A DNA stretch of 64,000 nucleotides from assembly GCF_030246905.1 (NCBI RefSeq), contig NZ_CP126741.1, forward strand, positions 992,001-1,056,000, written 5' to 3'. The notes under the pieces were generated by a model that worked only from the letters and a program-made list of their open reading frames with translations, ran no database searches and was not told the DNA's origin. The number at the start of each line of letters is the position of its first letter. Positions within the stretch are counted from its first letter, which is position 1. Below are positions 25,275 to 36,079 of the stretch, one piece after another. This stretch comes from Microbacterium sp. zg-Y818 (GTDB lineage: Bacteria > Actinomycetota > Actinomycetes > Actinomycetales > Microbacteriaceae). The position numbers and the translations under genes were made by a program.

Positions 25275-26141
25275 CTACCGGCCGGGATCCGCGTCGGAGT
25301 GAACCAGCCCCATAGCCGAGAGCACCTCCTGTGCCACCCGCGGCGCTGCCCGCTCGGGCAGCCAGTGGTTCTCGTCGAGCTCGACGAAGCGGTATCCGGC
25401 GTCGACGTAGTTCCGGGTCAGCTCGGCCGCGCGCCGGCCGAGCGCCTGATCGCGGCTGCCCCAGATGTAGGTCGTGTCGACGGTGGCGGCGTGCCGGGCG
25501 GCACGTCGCCGACGCCGGTCGGGCAGCCACATCCCGCGGTACCAGTTGAGCGCGCCGCGCAGCGCTTGCGGGCCCGAGAGGAATCGCTGGTATTCCTGAG
25601 CCAGGTCGGCGGGGAGCCCCGATGCGACGAGCAGCCGGGCGAGCCGAGGTCGCAGCAGCGCTTCGGGCAGCCACGGCAGCTGGAAGAACCCGATGTACAG
25701 CGACCGCAGCCCCTGCGCCGACGACAGCAGCGATCGCAGCATCGCGCGGGGGTGAGGGGTGGATAGCACCGTCACCCCGGTGAGGCGGTGCGGGGATGCC
25801 GCGGCCATGCGCCATGCGACGAATCCGCCCCAGTCGTGGCCGACGAGATGCACGCGGTCGACGCCCAGGGCATCGAGCAGCGCGGTCACGTCGCCGACGA
25901 CGTCGACCGCGCGGTAGTCGCGCCGCCGGCGAGGCCGCGCGCCCGGGGAGTATCCGCGCTGGTCGAAGGACACCACGCGGGCGCTCGCTGTTGTCAGCAG
26001 GGGCGCCACCGCGTCCCACGTGCGGCGCGACCCAGGGAATCCGTGCAGCAGCACTACGGTCGGGCCGTCGAGCGGTCCCGTGTCGGAGACGTCGAAGCGG
26101 AGGCTCCCGCGGCGGAAGTCGTGCAGGCGAGTCTGCGGCAT
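25275..26141 (-). CDS. Alpha/beta hydrolase, epoxide-hydrolase-like
   Basis: A 288-residue hydrolase. LLHGFPGSRRTWDAV carries the HGxP oxyanion motif, the nucleophile elbow GHDWGGFVAW places aspartate at residue 103 (epoxide hydrolase type), and ELDENHWLPERAAP carries the histidine near the end. An RRRRDYRAVDVVGD loop is unusually basic. It is divergent from the cysteine hydrolase gene across 260 bases that contain a nested inverted repeat. Confidence 0.85.
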   Translation of the reverse strand: MPQTRLHDFRRGSLRFDVSDTGPLDGPTVVLLHGFPGSRRTWDAVAPLLTTASARVVSFDQRGYSPGARPRRRRDYRAVDVVGDVTALLDALGVDRVHLVGHDWGGFVAWRMAAASPHRLTGVTVLSTPHPRAMLRSLLSSAQGLRSLYIGFFQLPWLPEALLRPRLARLLVASGLPADLAQEYQRFLSGPQALRGALNWYRGMWLPDRRRRRAARHAATVDTTYIWGSRDQALGRRAAELTRNYVDAGYRFVELDENHWLPERAAPRVAQEVLSAMGLVHSDADPGR

Positions 26142-26229
26142 CCTCCATCTTCATCGTCAGGCGCGGCCCGTGCACAGGGGGTTGCGTGGCGCGAGTGGCC
26201 GCGTACGGGTTCGGGGCGCCGCGCCGAAC

Positions 26230-26294
26230 TGAGGGGATCTGCCCGGATGAGGGCGTCCTGGCCGAGGTCGCCCTCATTTCGACCGATCCCCTCA
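26230..26294. repeat. Nested inverted repeat between divergent genes
   Basis: Outer arms TGAGGGGATC (26230-26239) and GATCCCCTCA (26285-26294), and inner arms ATGAGGGCG (26247-26255) and CGCCCTCAT (26269-26277), are all perfect. It would form a long interrupted hairpin or serve as paired operators. No coding frame occupies this intergenic stretch. Confidence 0.6.
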
Positions 26295-26404
26295 TTCCGG
26301 AGCGCGCGTGGGTCGGCCATACCCCCTACGGGTGGCCGGATCCCGTCGCACCGTGACGGCTTGCCGCCTTTTCCGGCGGCGCCGCGCCCCGGCAGGATGA
26401 GGGC

Positions 26405-26995
26405 ATGAGCCCGACCTCCGACACCGCCCTGCTCGTCGTCGACGCGCAGGAGTCTTTCCGGCAGCGCCGCGACGACTGGGCCGCCACCGCCAACCCGCGG
26501 GTCTTCGACAACATCGCCCTGCTCGTCGCGCATGCGCGCAGCGTCGGCGACAGCGTGGCGTGGGTGACGCATGCCGAGCCCGGCACCGGGGGAGTGTTCG
26601 ACCCCGACTCCGGCTTCGTGCGGGTCGTTGCCGAGCTCGATCCCCGGGCCGACGAGATCCAGGTGACGAAGACCACCGTCAGCGCGTTCACCTCCACCGA
26701 CCTGCAGCAGCAGCTCGCGGCTCGCGGCATCGGCCGGCTGGTCGTCTGCGGCATCCGCACCGAGCAGTGCTGCGAGACCACGGCGCGGATCGCGGGCGAC
26801 ATCGGGTTCGCGGTGGAGTTCGTGACGGATGCCACGACCACCTCGCCGATCCCGGCCGGTCCGGGGTACGCCGCGCTCGCCGGTGACGAGCTGATGCGGC
26901 GGACCGAGAGCGTGCTGGGTGGGCGGGAGTTCGCCACGATAACCTCGACCGCCCGACGCGTGCGCGACGTCGCGATCCGGCCACTATCGGCCTGA
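26405..26995 (+). CDS. Isochorismatase-like cysteine hydrolase
   Basis: A 196-residue Rossmann-like hydrolase. The catalytic triad is visible: Asp13 in LLVVDAQESF, Lys89 in VTKTTVSAF, and Cys122 in GIRTEQCCETTARIA, where the usual TxxCV position reads CC. Members hydrolyse isochorismate, nicotinamide or other amides; the substrate is not readable. A CAGGAT box lies six bases before ATG 26405 and no Shine-Dalgarno sequence is seen, so it may be leaderless. Confidence 0.86.
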   Translation: MSPTSDTALLVVDAQESFRQRRDDWAATANPRVFDNIALLVAHARSVGDSVAWVTHAEPGTGGVFDPDSGFVRVVAELDPRADEIQVTKTTVSAFTSTDLQQQLAARGIGRLVVCGIRTEQCCETTARIAGDIGFAVEFVTDATTTSPIPAGPGYAALAGDELMRRTESVLGGREFATITSTARRVRDVAIRPLSA

Positions 26996-27155
26996 TCCGC
27001 CCCGGTATATCCTGGCCGTAGATCGCGCCCGAGCGGTCTACGCGGAGGCGCGGCTGTCGTGAATGCGGTGCGGTGATGCCCGCCAGCCGACGTTGGTCAA
27101 CGCGCGACTGCGCATCGACACGTCACCGAAGTGCGGCCCGACGAATGGAGCGGAC

Positions 27156-27689
27156 ATGAATGTGCTCGTGGTCTACGAATCCCTGTGGGGCAACACCGAG
27201 CAGATCGCTCGTGCTGTGGCCGAGGGGTGTGACCGCGGCGGCACAGTGCACGTCGTGGATTCGGATTCTGCGCCTACCTCGATCGAAGGGTTCGATCTCG
27301 TCGTCGTGGGGGGACCGACACACGCCTTCTCTCTGACGCGCCCGGCGACCCGCGCGGATGCCGTGCAGTCCCACTCGGCGCCTCACGCGCCGGACCGCGG
27401 CATCCGTGAGTGGCTGGATCAGCTCGACGCCCTGTCCTCGCCCGTTCCCGCCGCCGTCTTCGACACCCGCGTCGACAAGCCGCGTCTGCCAGGCTCTGCG
27501 GCCAAGGTCGCGCGAAGGGAACTGCGCTCACTCGGATTCGACACGACGTCCAAGCCCGAGACCTTCCGTGTCCGCGGATACGCGGGCCCGTTGCTCGATG
27601 GCGAGGTGGAGCGCGCCAAGCGCTGGGGGAGGGAAATGGCCGCCGCGGCATCCGGCAGCGCCGACAGCGGGTTGAAGGCCTCGCCATAG
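27156..27689 (+). CDS. Flavodoxin-domain protein
   Basis: A 177-residue protein. The start VLVVYESLWGNTEQIARAVA is the FMN phosphate-binding loop of flavodoxins (T/S-x-x-G-N-T), and VVVGGPTHAFSLTRPATR is the second flavin loop. The C-terminal third (PETFRVRGYAGPLLDGEVER) matches small actinobacterial flavodoxins of unknown partner. ATG 27156 is chosen because the domain starts there and GGAGCGGAC precedes it. It is a single gene and probably an electron carrier or quinone-linked reductase. Confidence 0.82.
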   Translation: MNVLVVYESLWGNTEQIARAVAEGCDRGGTVHVVDSDSAPTSIEGFDLVVVGGPTHAFSLTRPATRADAVQSHSAPHAPDRGIREWLDQLDALSSPVPAAVFDTRVDKPRLPGSAAKVARRELRSLGFDTTSKPETFRVRGYAGPLLDGEVERAKRWGREMAAAASGSADSGLKASP

Positions 27690-27767
27690 GGGGCGGCGAG
27701 TTGCAGCTGTGGTCAGACCATGGCTAGTCTTGAAACGATTCACCGGAATCGCGACAAGGGAGTGACC

Positions 27768-28589
27768 ATGGCCATCGACCGTCCGACCATCGAGCAGTAC
27801 CTCGCCAACATGGGCGCGGCCGGGCACCGTATCTGCGAGATCGACGCGAGCGAGGCCGGGGCCGGCAACATCTCGATCTGCCTCGACGAGCTTTCGCGCG
27901 TTCGTCAGCTCTTCCCGGTCTCCGAGCGCATCGAGCTGCCGCTGGCGGCGCCCGCCTTGGCAGGGCGCACGCTGCTCGTCACCGGATCGGGGCGGCGACT
28001 GCGCCAGATCGCCGAGAACCCGCTCGCTGCCATCGCGGCGGTGATCGTGGATGCCGACGGCGTGAGTGCCGAGATGCTCTCGTCGCCGCAGCGCCAGTTC
28101 GACGCGCTCACGAGTGAGTTCAACTCGCATCTCGCGGTGCACGACGATCAGGTCGGCCGGCGCGGGCTGGACTTCCACGCGGTGGTGCACGCGCAGCCGC
28201 CGCACCTGACCTACCTCAGCCACGTGCCGACGTATCGGGACACCGAGACGATGAACCGCCGCATCCTGCGATGGGAGCCGGAGTCGATCGTGGCCCTCCG
28301 CGACGGCATCGGCGTGCTGGAGTTCATGGTGCCCGGATCCGCCGAGCTCATGGCTGCCAACGTGCAGGGCCTGCGCGAGCACGAGATCGTGCTGTGGAGC
28401 AAGCACGGCGTCATGGCCCGCTCGGATCTGTCGGTCACCCGTGCCGTGGACCGGGTGGAGTACGCCGAGACCGGCGCGAAGTACGAGTACATGAACCTCA
28501 CCGCAGGCGGCCACGGCGAGGGGCTGAGCGCGGACGAGATCCGTGCCGTGGCCGACGCCTTCGGCGTGACATCGCGCTGGGTCTCCTGA
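27768..28589 (+). CDS. Class II aldolase, rhamnulose-1-phosphate-aldolase-like
   Basis: A 273-residue zinc aldolase. EAGAGNISICLDEL marks the substrate-phosphate loop, the zinc histidines appear in FHAVVHAQPPHLTYLSH (two) and SKHGVMAR (one), and an acidic pair precedes them. The pattern fits RhaD, which splits L-rhamnulose-1-phosphate to dihydroxyacetone phosphate and lactaldehyde. No rhamnose kinase or isomerase is nearby, so the physiological substrate may differ. AAGGGAG before ATG 27768 fixes the start. Confidence 0.8.
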   Translation: MAIDRPTIEQYLANMGAAGHRICEIDASEAGAGNISICLDELSRVRQLFPVSERIELPLAAPALAGRTLLVTGSGRRLRQIAENPLAAIAAVIVDADGVSAEMLSSPQRQFDALTSEFNSHLAVHDDQVGRRGLDFHAVVHAQPPHLTYLSHVPTYRDTETMNRRILRWEPESIVALRDGIGVLEFMVPGSAELMAANVQGLREHEIVLWSKHGVMARSDLSVTRAVDRVEYAETGAKYEYMNLTAGGHGEGLSADEIRAVADAFGVTSRWVS

Positions 28590-28662
28590 CGCGTCCGGCG
28601 ATCGGCTGACCGCGCCCCCCGGGGCGGCACACGTCCGCCTCCCCGGGGTGGAGACTGGGTTC

Positions 28663-28959
28663 GTGCACATCGAGTTCGACTCCACCGTGTTCCGGTGGGA
28701 TGCCAGGCCCGAGACGTGGCTGTTCACCGACGTGCCGGAAGAGCTCAGCGAGGACATCCGCGAGGTGACCGGCCCCTTCACGCGCGGGTTCGGCGCGGTG
28801 CGGGTCGAGGCGACCGTGGGCGGCACGACGTGGCGCACGTCGATCTTCCCCAGCTCGTCCGGTCGCTACTGGCTGCCGCTCAAGCGCGCCGTCCGCGAAG
28901 CGGAGTCCTTGCATGAGGACGGCCCGGTGACGGTTCGCATAGAGGTCCTCGACGCGTGA
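28663..28959 (+). CDS. DUF1905 domain-containing protein
   Basis: A protein of about 98 residues matching DUF1905: IEFDSTVFRWDARPETWLFT, then VPEELSEDIRE, and the end pattern FPSSSGRYWLPLKRAVREAE. Function unknown; members are small beta-barrel-like proteins. GTG 28663 sits about ten bases after GGTGGAG; GTG 28648 is an alternative that adds five residues. Confidence 0.78.
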   Translation: MHIEFDSTVFRWDARPETWLFTDVPEELSEDIREVTGPFTRGFGAVRVEATVGGTTWRTSIFPSSSGRYWLPLKRAVREAESLHEDGPVTVRIEVLDA

Positions 28960-29017
28960 GGGGTACTCGCGCGTCTGCGCGAACGAGAGCAGCCCTGCCG
29001 AGCGCCCGGCCGCGCCG

Positions 29018-30670
29018 TCAGTCCCGTCGTCGACGGGACGTCCACAGCAGGTAGCCGCTCAGGCTCGTGAACGCGGTGAGCACGGCACCGGTGATGGCGC
29101 GTTGCCACGTGCGCAGGCGGTTGTCGCGGCCCATCAGCTGGCCGATGCTGTTGATGAGCGCCGCCGTGATGATGCCGGCGACCACGCGGTTGCCGATGCG
29201 CTCGGCGCGGGCGAAGAGCGGGACGAGCTCTGTCGCGCGCAGGTGGACCTCGATGCCGTTGTCATCGACCGACTCGATCAGCCGGCGAAGACGCGTGGGC
29301 AACTCGAGCATGAGCGCACCGGCATCGATCGACGCGCGTCCCATGCGCTTGGACAGCGCCTCGAACGACAGCCGACGGCGGATGAGGCGGCGGGCGTAGG
29401 GCGTGAGCACCGCGTTCAGGTCGAACGCGGGATCGAGCTGCACGCCCACCCCCTCGATGACGACGAGCGTGCGCACCACGAGGGAGATCTCGTGCGGCAG
29501 CTGCAGGTGGCTCTCGCGGAGGATGCGGAGCAGGTCGGTGACCATGCGGGTGAAGTGGATGTCGCCGAGGGGCTTGTCGAAGTGCTGCGAGAGGAAGGAC
29601 GCCACACTCGCGCGCAGGGCTCGCCGGTCCACCGACCCCTGGGTGACGGACAGCTCGATCAGTGCGTTGGCGAGGGCTTCGGCGTCGCGGGTCCCCGTGC
29701 CGATGAACACATCGGCGAGCTGCTCGGCCAGTTCTTCGCTGAGCTCGCCGACCATGCCGAAGTCGATGAAAGCGAGCGTGCCGTCGGGGTGGACGAAGAG
29801 ATTGCCGGGATGCAGGTCGGCGTGGAAGAACCGGTCCTCGAAGATCATCGTCAGCACGATCTTTCCGCCCGCCGCGGCGAGCGCGCCGGGGTCGATGCCT
29901 GCAGCATCCAGGGCTTGCCGATCACTCACCTTGATGCCGGTCATGCGCTCGAGAGTGAGCACGCGGGAGGTGGTGGTCTCCCAGAACACGCGAGGGATCA
30001 TCACCCCGCGGCGTGCGGCGAAGTTCTGCGCGAACCGCTCGGCATTGCGGGCCTCGCGCAGGTAGTCGAGCTCGGCGCGCAGGGTGTCGGAGAACTCCTT
30101 CACGATGCCGGTGATGTTGTAGGAGCGGGCCAGCGACGACACCTTGGCCGCTCGGCCGGCGAGGGTGTTGATGATCTCGAGGTCGTCCTGCACCTGCCGG
30201 ACCACCTCGGGGCGGCGCACCTTCACCACGACGGGCGTGCCGTCGCCGAGGGTCGCCGCATGCACCTGACCGATCGAGGCGGATGCCATCGGGGTCCAAT
30301 CGAACGACGCGAAGAGTTCCTCCGGGTCGCTGCCCAGCTCCTGGTGGACGGTCTCCCGGATCCGCTCGGCGGGCACCGCGGGTCCGGCATCCTGCAGCTT
30401 CGACAGCTCGGTGATGTAGGCCGGCGGCAGCAGGTCGGTTCGCGTCGACAGCAGCTGACCCAGCTTGATGAACGTAGGACCGAGGTCCTCGAGGACCAAG
30501 CGCAGCTGGGTCGGCGCGTCAGCCGGCGGCGCGGGCGGAGTGCCGGCTGCGGCCCGCCGGCGCGCGGGGAGGAACCGCGTGATGCCGAGCTCGCCGGCGA
30601 GGAAGTCCAGACCGTGCCGGGCGAGGGTGTCGGCGATCTCCTGATACCGGCCCAGCGGTGGTGGCTGCAT
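29018..30670 (-). CDS. ABC1/UbiB-family atypical kinase
   Basis: A 550-residue membrane-associated protein. The ABC1 domain is clear: LGPTFIKLGQLLSTRTDLLP, the alanine-rich KxGQ loop, ASIGQVHAATLGDGTPVVVK with the nucleotide-binding lysine, and the catalytic-loop-like FHADLHPGNLFV followed by FIDFGMVGEL. One or two C-terminal hydrophobic helices anchor it. UbiB relatives support quinone synthesis or lipid handling by ATP hydrolysis; the exact role in Actinobacteria is open. ATG 30670 (MQPPPLGRYQEIA) is preferred over the longer frame to 30838. Confidence 0.88.
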   Translation of the reverse strand: MQPPPLGRYQEIADTLARHGLDFLAGELGITRFLPARRRAAAGTPPAPPADAPTQLRLVLEDLGPTFIKLGQLLSTRTDLLPPAYITELSKLQDAGPAVPAERIRETVHQELGSDPEELFASFDWTPMASASIGQVHAATLGDGTPVVVKVRRPEVVRQVQDDLEIINTLAGRAAKVSSLARSYNITGIVKEFSDTLRAELDYLREARNAERFAQNFAARRGVMIPRVFWETTTSRVLTLERMTGIKVSDRQALDAAGIDPGALAAAGGKIVLTMIFEDRFFHADLHPGNLFVHPDGTLAFIDFGMVGELSEELAEQLADVFIGTGTRDAEALANALIELSVTQGSVDRRALRASVASFLSQHFDKPLGDIHFTRMVTDLLRILRESHLQLPHEISLVVRTLVVIEGVGVQLDPAFDLNAVLTPYARRLIRRRLSFEALSKRMGRASIDAGALMLELPTRLRRLIESVDDNGIEVHLRATELVPLFARAERIGNRVVAGIITAALINSIGQLMGRDNRLRTWQRAITGAVLTAFTSLSGYLLWTSRRRRD

Positions 30671-30794
30671 CGCCCCATCATCCCGAACCGTCGTGCCCGC
30701 CGACAAGGGCGGCCGGACGTCCTTGTGTCGGCGCGGTGCCCGGGTGATGCTGTGGGCAGTCGTCCCGCCATCGGCCGCCAGGAGGTCGCACCCC

Positions 30795-31601
30795 ATGACG
30801 AAGACGTCGGTCGTGAGAGGGGAATGGCCACCCGGCATCCCCTATCTGCGGTTCGGGTCCGGTGCGCCGCTGGTGTACCTCCCCGGCCTCTCGGGCAGCC
30901 CTCACCTGCCGTCGCGTGCCGGGCTGGCCCTGCAGCAGCGCCTTCTCGCGCCGTTCGCGCGCAGGCGGGAGCTGGTGTGGCTGCAGTGGTCGCACGGACT
31001 GGTCGCCCCGGTGTCGATGGCGCAGATCGCGGCCAGGTCAGCGGCGGCGATCGCGTCGCACCTTCCCGCGCCGGTCGACGTGGTGGGCGTGTCGACTGGG
31101 GGGAGCGTGGCGCTGCAGCTGGCGCTGGACCACCCGCACCTCGTCCGCCGGCTGGTCATCGTCTCCGCGGCCTATCGCCTGAGCGACCACGGCAGTCTGG
31201 TGCAGCGAAGCCTGGCTGCCGCGGTGCACACGGGTCACACCCGGCGTGCCGGCGCGATCATGGCGGCGGAGGTCGCGGCATCCACGCCCGCTGCGGTCGT
31301 GTTCGGCGCGGCGGGGTGGCTGATGGGGCGCAGCACGTTCGCCGAGGCCGGCGCCGAGCTGCTCGCGGTCATCGAGGCCGAAGACGACTTCGACGTGGGG
31401 GAGCGGTTGGCAGAGATCGCCGTGCCGACGCTTGTCATCGGGGCGGAGCGCGACCGCTTCTACTCGCCGGAGCTCTTCCGCGACACCGCCGCGCGCATTC
31501 CCGGCGGCTGGGCAATCGTGTACCCCCGGGCCGGGCACCTGGGAACCACGCTGCACCGGCGCTATCACCGGGATGTGCTGGCGTTCCTGGACAGGCATTG
31601 A
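30795..31601 (+). CDS. Alpha/beta hydrolase
   Basis: A 268-residue hydrolase. VYLPGLSGSPHLP forms the oxyanion-loop region, VVGVSTGGSVALQLA is a classic GxSxG serine-nucleophile elbow, VLVIGAERD-like text (TLVIGAERDRFYSPELF) holds the acid, and YPRAGHLGTTLHR holds the histidine. Divergent from the ABC1 kinase. Its stop codon lies inside the dispersed repeat at 31598-31627. Substrate unknown; a lipase or esterase is likely. Confidence 0.83.
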   Translation: MTKTSVVRGEWPPGIPYLRFGSGAPLVYLPGLSGSPHLPSRAGLALQQRLLAPFARRRELVWLQWSHGLVAPVSMAQIAARSAAAIASHLPAPVDVVGVSTGGSVALQLALDHPHLVRRLVIVSAAYRLSDHGSLVQRSLAAAVHTGHTRRAGAIMAAEVAASTPAAVVFGAAGWLMGRSTFAEAGAELLAVIEAEDDFDVGERLAEIAVPTLVIGAERDRFYSPELFRDTAARIPGGWAIVYPRAGHLGTTLHRRYHRDVLAFLDRH

Positions 31602-31627
31602 GCGAGCGCCGCGAGACGAAACGCGCC
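31598..31627. repeat. Dispersed intergenic repeat, family 1 (copy 1)
   Basis: TTGAGCGAGCGCCGCGAGAC followed by GAAACGCGCC. It closely matches the stretch at 46283-46312. Here it includes the stop codon of the hydrolase and lies between convergent genes. Confidence 0.65.
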
Positions 31628-31647
31628 GCCGCTGGCCAGGTCGGCGA

Positions 31648-32964
31648 TCAGGCGCCGGTCCGGGCGAGCGCTTCGCGCATCGCGTCAGCGAACACGTCAC
31701 CGGCGACGTGCTCGGCATCGAAATGGATGCCGCACCAGAGCCGCCCCGCATACGAGACGGCCGCGACTCCGAGGCGCACGTTGCCCGCGATCACCGCGAC
31801 CGGCCAGAGCGCGGTCACCGGCGCGCCGGCGAGGCGGAGCGCACCGCTCGGGCCGCGCACATTCGTGACGAAGCCCGCGACCAGATGCTGCCGCTTGGCC
31901 AGCTGGACCATGATCCGCGCACCGAGGGGGCCGCGCATCATCTCGAGCGTCCCCTGCCGTCGGGCCGCCGGTTTCTCCCGTGCCGTGATCGTCGCCACGG
32001 CCGTGAGCCGCTTGTCCGGGTCCGTGATGGTCAGAGGGAGGGGCACCACCATTAGTCCGACCTGATTGCTCGCCTGTCCGTGGCGGTCGAGGGCGACCGG
32101 GACCGACACCGCGAGCTCTGCGGGCACCGGTTCGCCGGAGGCGACGAGGGCCGCGTGATAGCCCGCGGCGATCACCGAGAGGAGGGCGTCGTTGACCGTG
32201 GCGCCCCGGGCGGCGGCATGAGACCGCAGGGCGCTGAGGTCGGCATCCGCAAACGCCACGGCACGCCGACGGCCCAGCGGTCCGAGCAGGACGGTGTCCG
32301 GCATTCGGTGCGCCCCGAGGGTCGCGGCGAATCGGCGAAAGGCGGCCGTGCGTGAGCGCGGCCCCGTCGGAGCTGCGCCGGGGAGGGGTGCTCCCGCGCC
32401 GTCAGCCGGGGACTGTGCGGGCGAGTCGTCCGCCGGGGCGAGCAGGCGGCGCACGATGTCGACTGCCGTCATTCCGTCGGCGAGGACGTGATGTATCCGC
32501 AAGATGAAGCCCACCCGCACGCCGTCCCGGCACGGCAGGATGAGCATCTCCCAGAGGGGGCGGTCGCGTGCGAGTGGGGTCACCATCAGGCGGGCGCACA
32601 CGCGCTCGAGGTCAGCGGTGTCGGCGATTGGGTCGAGCAGGCGGATGTGCAGCTGCGGGTCGGGTGTCTTCTCCGACCACGCGGGCGCTCGCAGGAACCG
32701 CGGGGCCACCACCCGCCGCAGCTCGCGGATCGACCGCGCACGCACCGTGACCGCCTGCCGCAGTGCGTGCATGTCGACCGAGCCGTCCGGTGCGACGAAA
32801 CCGCCGGGTGTGAGAAGACCGGCCACGAGGAAGACGTTCACCTGGTCGGGGCGGTCGATGATCAGGTTCGCCCGATCGCTCGGGGCGAGGCGCTGCGGTG
32901 GCACCCGCGTCGATGCGGGAGATGCGGGACCCGCCGTGCCGACGCCGCGCGAGGAGGCGTTCAT
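31648..32964 (-). CDS. Wax ester synthase / diacylglycerol acyltransferase-like (WS/DGAT)
   Basis: A 438-residue acyltransferase. The catalytic HHxxxDG motif is intact at residues 158-164 (RIHHVLADGMTAVD). The N-terminus LAPSDRANLIIDRPDQVNVF and the late GLMVVPLPLTI and NVRGPSGAL-type blocks (FVTNVRGPSGALRLAGAPV) follow the WS/DGAT order. Members make wax esters or triacylglycerol from acyl-CoA, though some short actinobacterial forms have other roles. ATG 32964 is chosen; upstream frame sequence looks non-coding. Confidence 0.82.
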   Translation of the reverse strand: MNASSRGVGTAGPASPASTRVPPQRLAPSDRANLIIDRPDQVNVFLVAGLLTPGGFVAPDGSVDMHALRQAVTVRARSIRELRRVVAPRFLRAPAWSEKTPDPQLHIRLLDPIADTADLERVCARLMVTPLARDRPLWEMLILPCRDGVRVGFILRIHHVLADGMTAVDIVRRLLAPADDSPAQSPADGAGAPLPGAAPTGPRSRTAAFRRFAATLGAHRMPDTVLLGPLGRRRAVAFADADLSALRSHAAARGATVNDALLSVIAAGYHAALVASGEPVPAELAVSVPVALDRHGQASNQVGLMVVPLPLTITDPDKRLTAVATITAREKPAARRQGTLEMMRGPLGARIMVQLAKRQHLVAGFVTNVRGPSGALRLAGAPVTALWPVAVIAGNVRLGVAAVSYAGRLWCGIHFDAEHVAGDVFADAMREALARTGA

Positions 32965-33055
32965 GGCCTCATCCTGGCTCGCCGGCCCAGGCGCGACAAG
33001 GAGAGTGGGCGCGGCAACGAGCGTGGGGACGGTCTCGCGCGAAGATGAGTTCGCG

Positions 33056-35340
<2,285 letters not shown>

Positions 35341-35342
35341 GC

Positions 35343-36044
35343 ATGTCGCCGGCGGCGGGTTCCGTCCGTGCGCCGGTGCTGCTGGCGCTGCCGTTCGAGG
35401 GGCGATGGCTGGTGCAGAACAGCCCGGCCCGGCGCGTCCCGAGTCACGGCGTGGATGTGCTGGGTCAGCGATACGCGATCGACTTCACCGGGGTCGACGA
35501 GCGCGGGCGCACCGCGTCGGAGTGGGGGTGGGGAACGATTCTGTCGACCGAGCCACCCGAGCGGTTCGTCGGGTTCGGCAGGCCGATCCTCGCGCCCGTC
35601 GACGGCGTGGTGGTGAGCGTGCACGACCGTGAGACCGATCATGAGGCGCGTCGCTCGCAGCTCGCGCTGGTGGCGTACGTCGCGGGGCAGGCGGGACGCC
35701 TGCGGGACGGCCCCGCGGCGGTTGCGGGGAATCATGTCATCGTGCGTGACCGCGTGAGCCAGGCGTTCGTCGCGCTGGTGCACCTGCAGGCCGGGTCCCT
35801 GCAGGTGCGACCGGGCGACGAGGTGGTGGTGGGCGAGCAGCTCGCCCGGTGCGGCAACTCGGGCAACTCCACCCAGCCGCACGTGCACGTGCAGGCGATG
35901 GACAGCGACGACCTCCGCGTCGCGCGCGGGCTGCCCATCGCGTTCGCCGCGTACCGGCAGTGGGGCCCGAAGGGCCGCGGCACCCGCGACGTCGCCCGCG
36001 GCATCCCCGACGAGCGCGCGATCGTCGCCCCCGTTCCCGAGTGA
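35343..36044 (+). CDS. M23-family (LytM-type) peptidase
   Basis: A 233-residue protein with a LytM domain. SHGVDVLGQRYAIDF supplies the first histidine and aspartate, VHLQAGSLQVRPGDEV and GEQLARCGNSGNSTQPHVHV supply the HxH motif and turns. M23 enzymes cut glycine or peptide cross-links of the cell wall. I see no signal peptide, which is odd for a wall hydrolase; many actinobacterial members of this short type share that. It starts two bases after mug. Its TGA lies inside the repeat at 36039-36074. Confidence 0.83.
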   Translation: MSPAAGSVRAPVLLALPFEGRWLVQNSPARRVPSHGVDVLGQRYAIDFTGVDERGRTASEWGWGTILSTEPPERFVGFGRPILAPVDGVVVSVHDRETDHEARRSQLALVAYVAGQAGRLRDGPAAVAGNHVIVRDRVSQAFVALVHLQAGSLQVRPGDEVVVGEQLARCGNSGNSTQPHVHVQAMDSDDLRVARGLPIAFAAYRQWGPKGRGTRDVARGIPDERAIVAPVPE

Positions 36045-36074
36045 GTATTCGCGGCCTCGAGTGAATACTCACTC
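36039..36074. repeat. Dispersed inverted repeat, family 2 (copy 1), bidirectional terminator-like
   Basis: GAGTGAGTATTC (36039-36050) and GAATACTCACTC (36063-36074) are perfect 12-base arms with a 12-base spacer between two convergent genes. The same arms recur at 51384-51556. It overlaps the stop codon of the M23 gene. Confidence 0.75.
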
Positions 36075-36079
36075 GGCGG

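Noticed and set aside
28609..28655. Possible terminator after the aldolase gene
   Set aside because: GC-rich arms pair imperfectly and there is no U tract; not strong enough to list.
29102..32065. 987-codon plus-strand frame
   Set aside because: Runs antisense through the ABC1 kinase and then out of frame through the hydrolase; no domain recognised.
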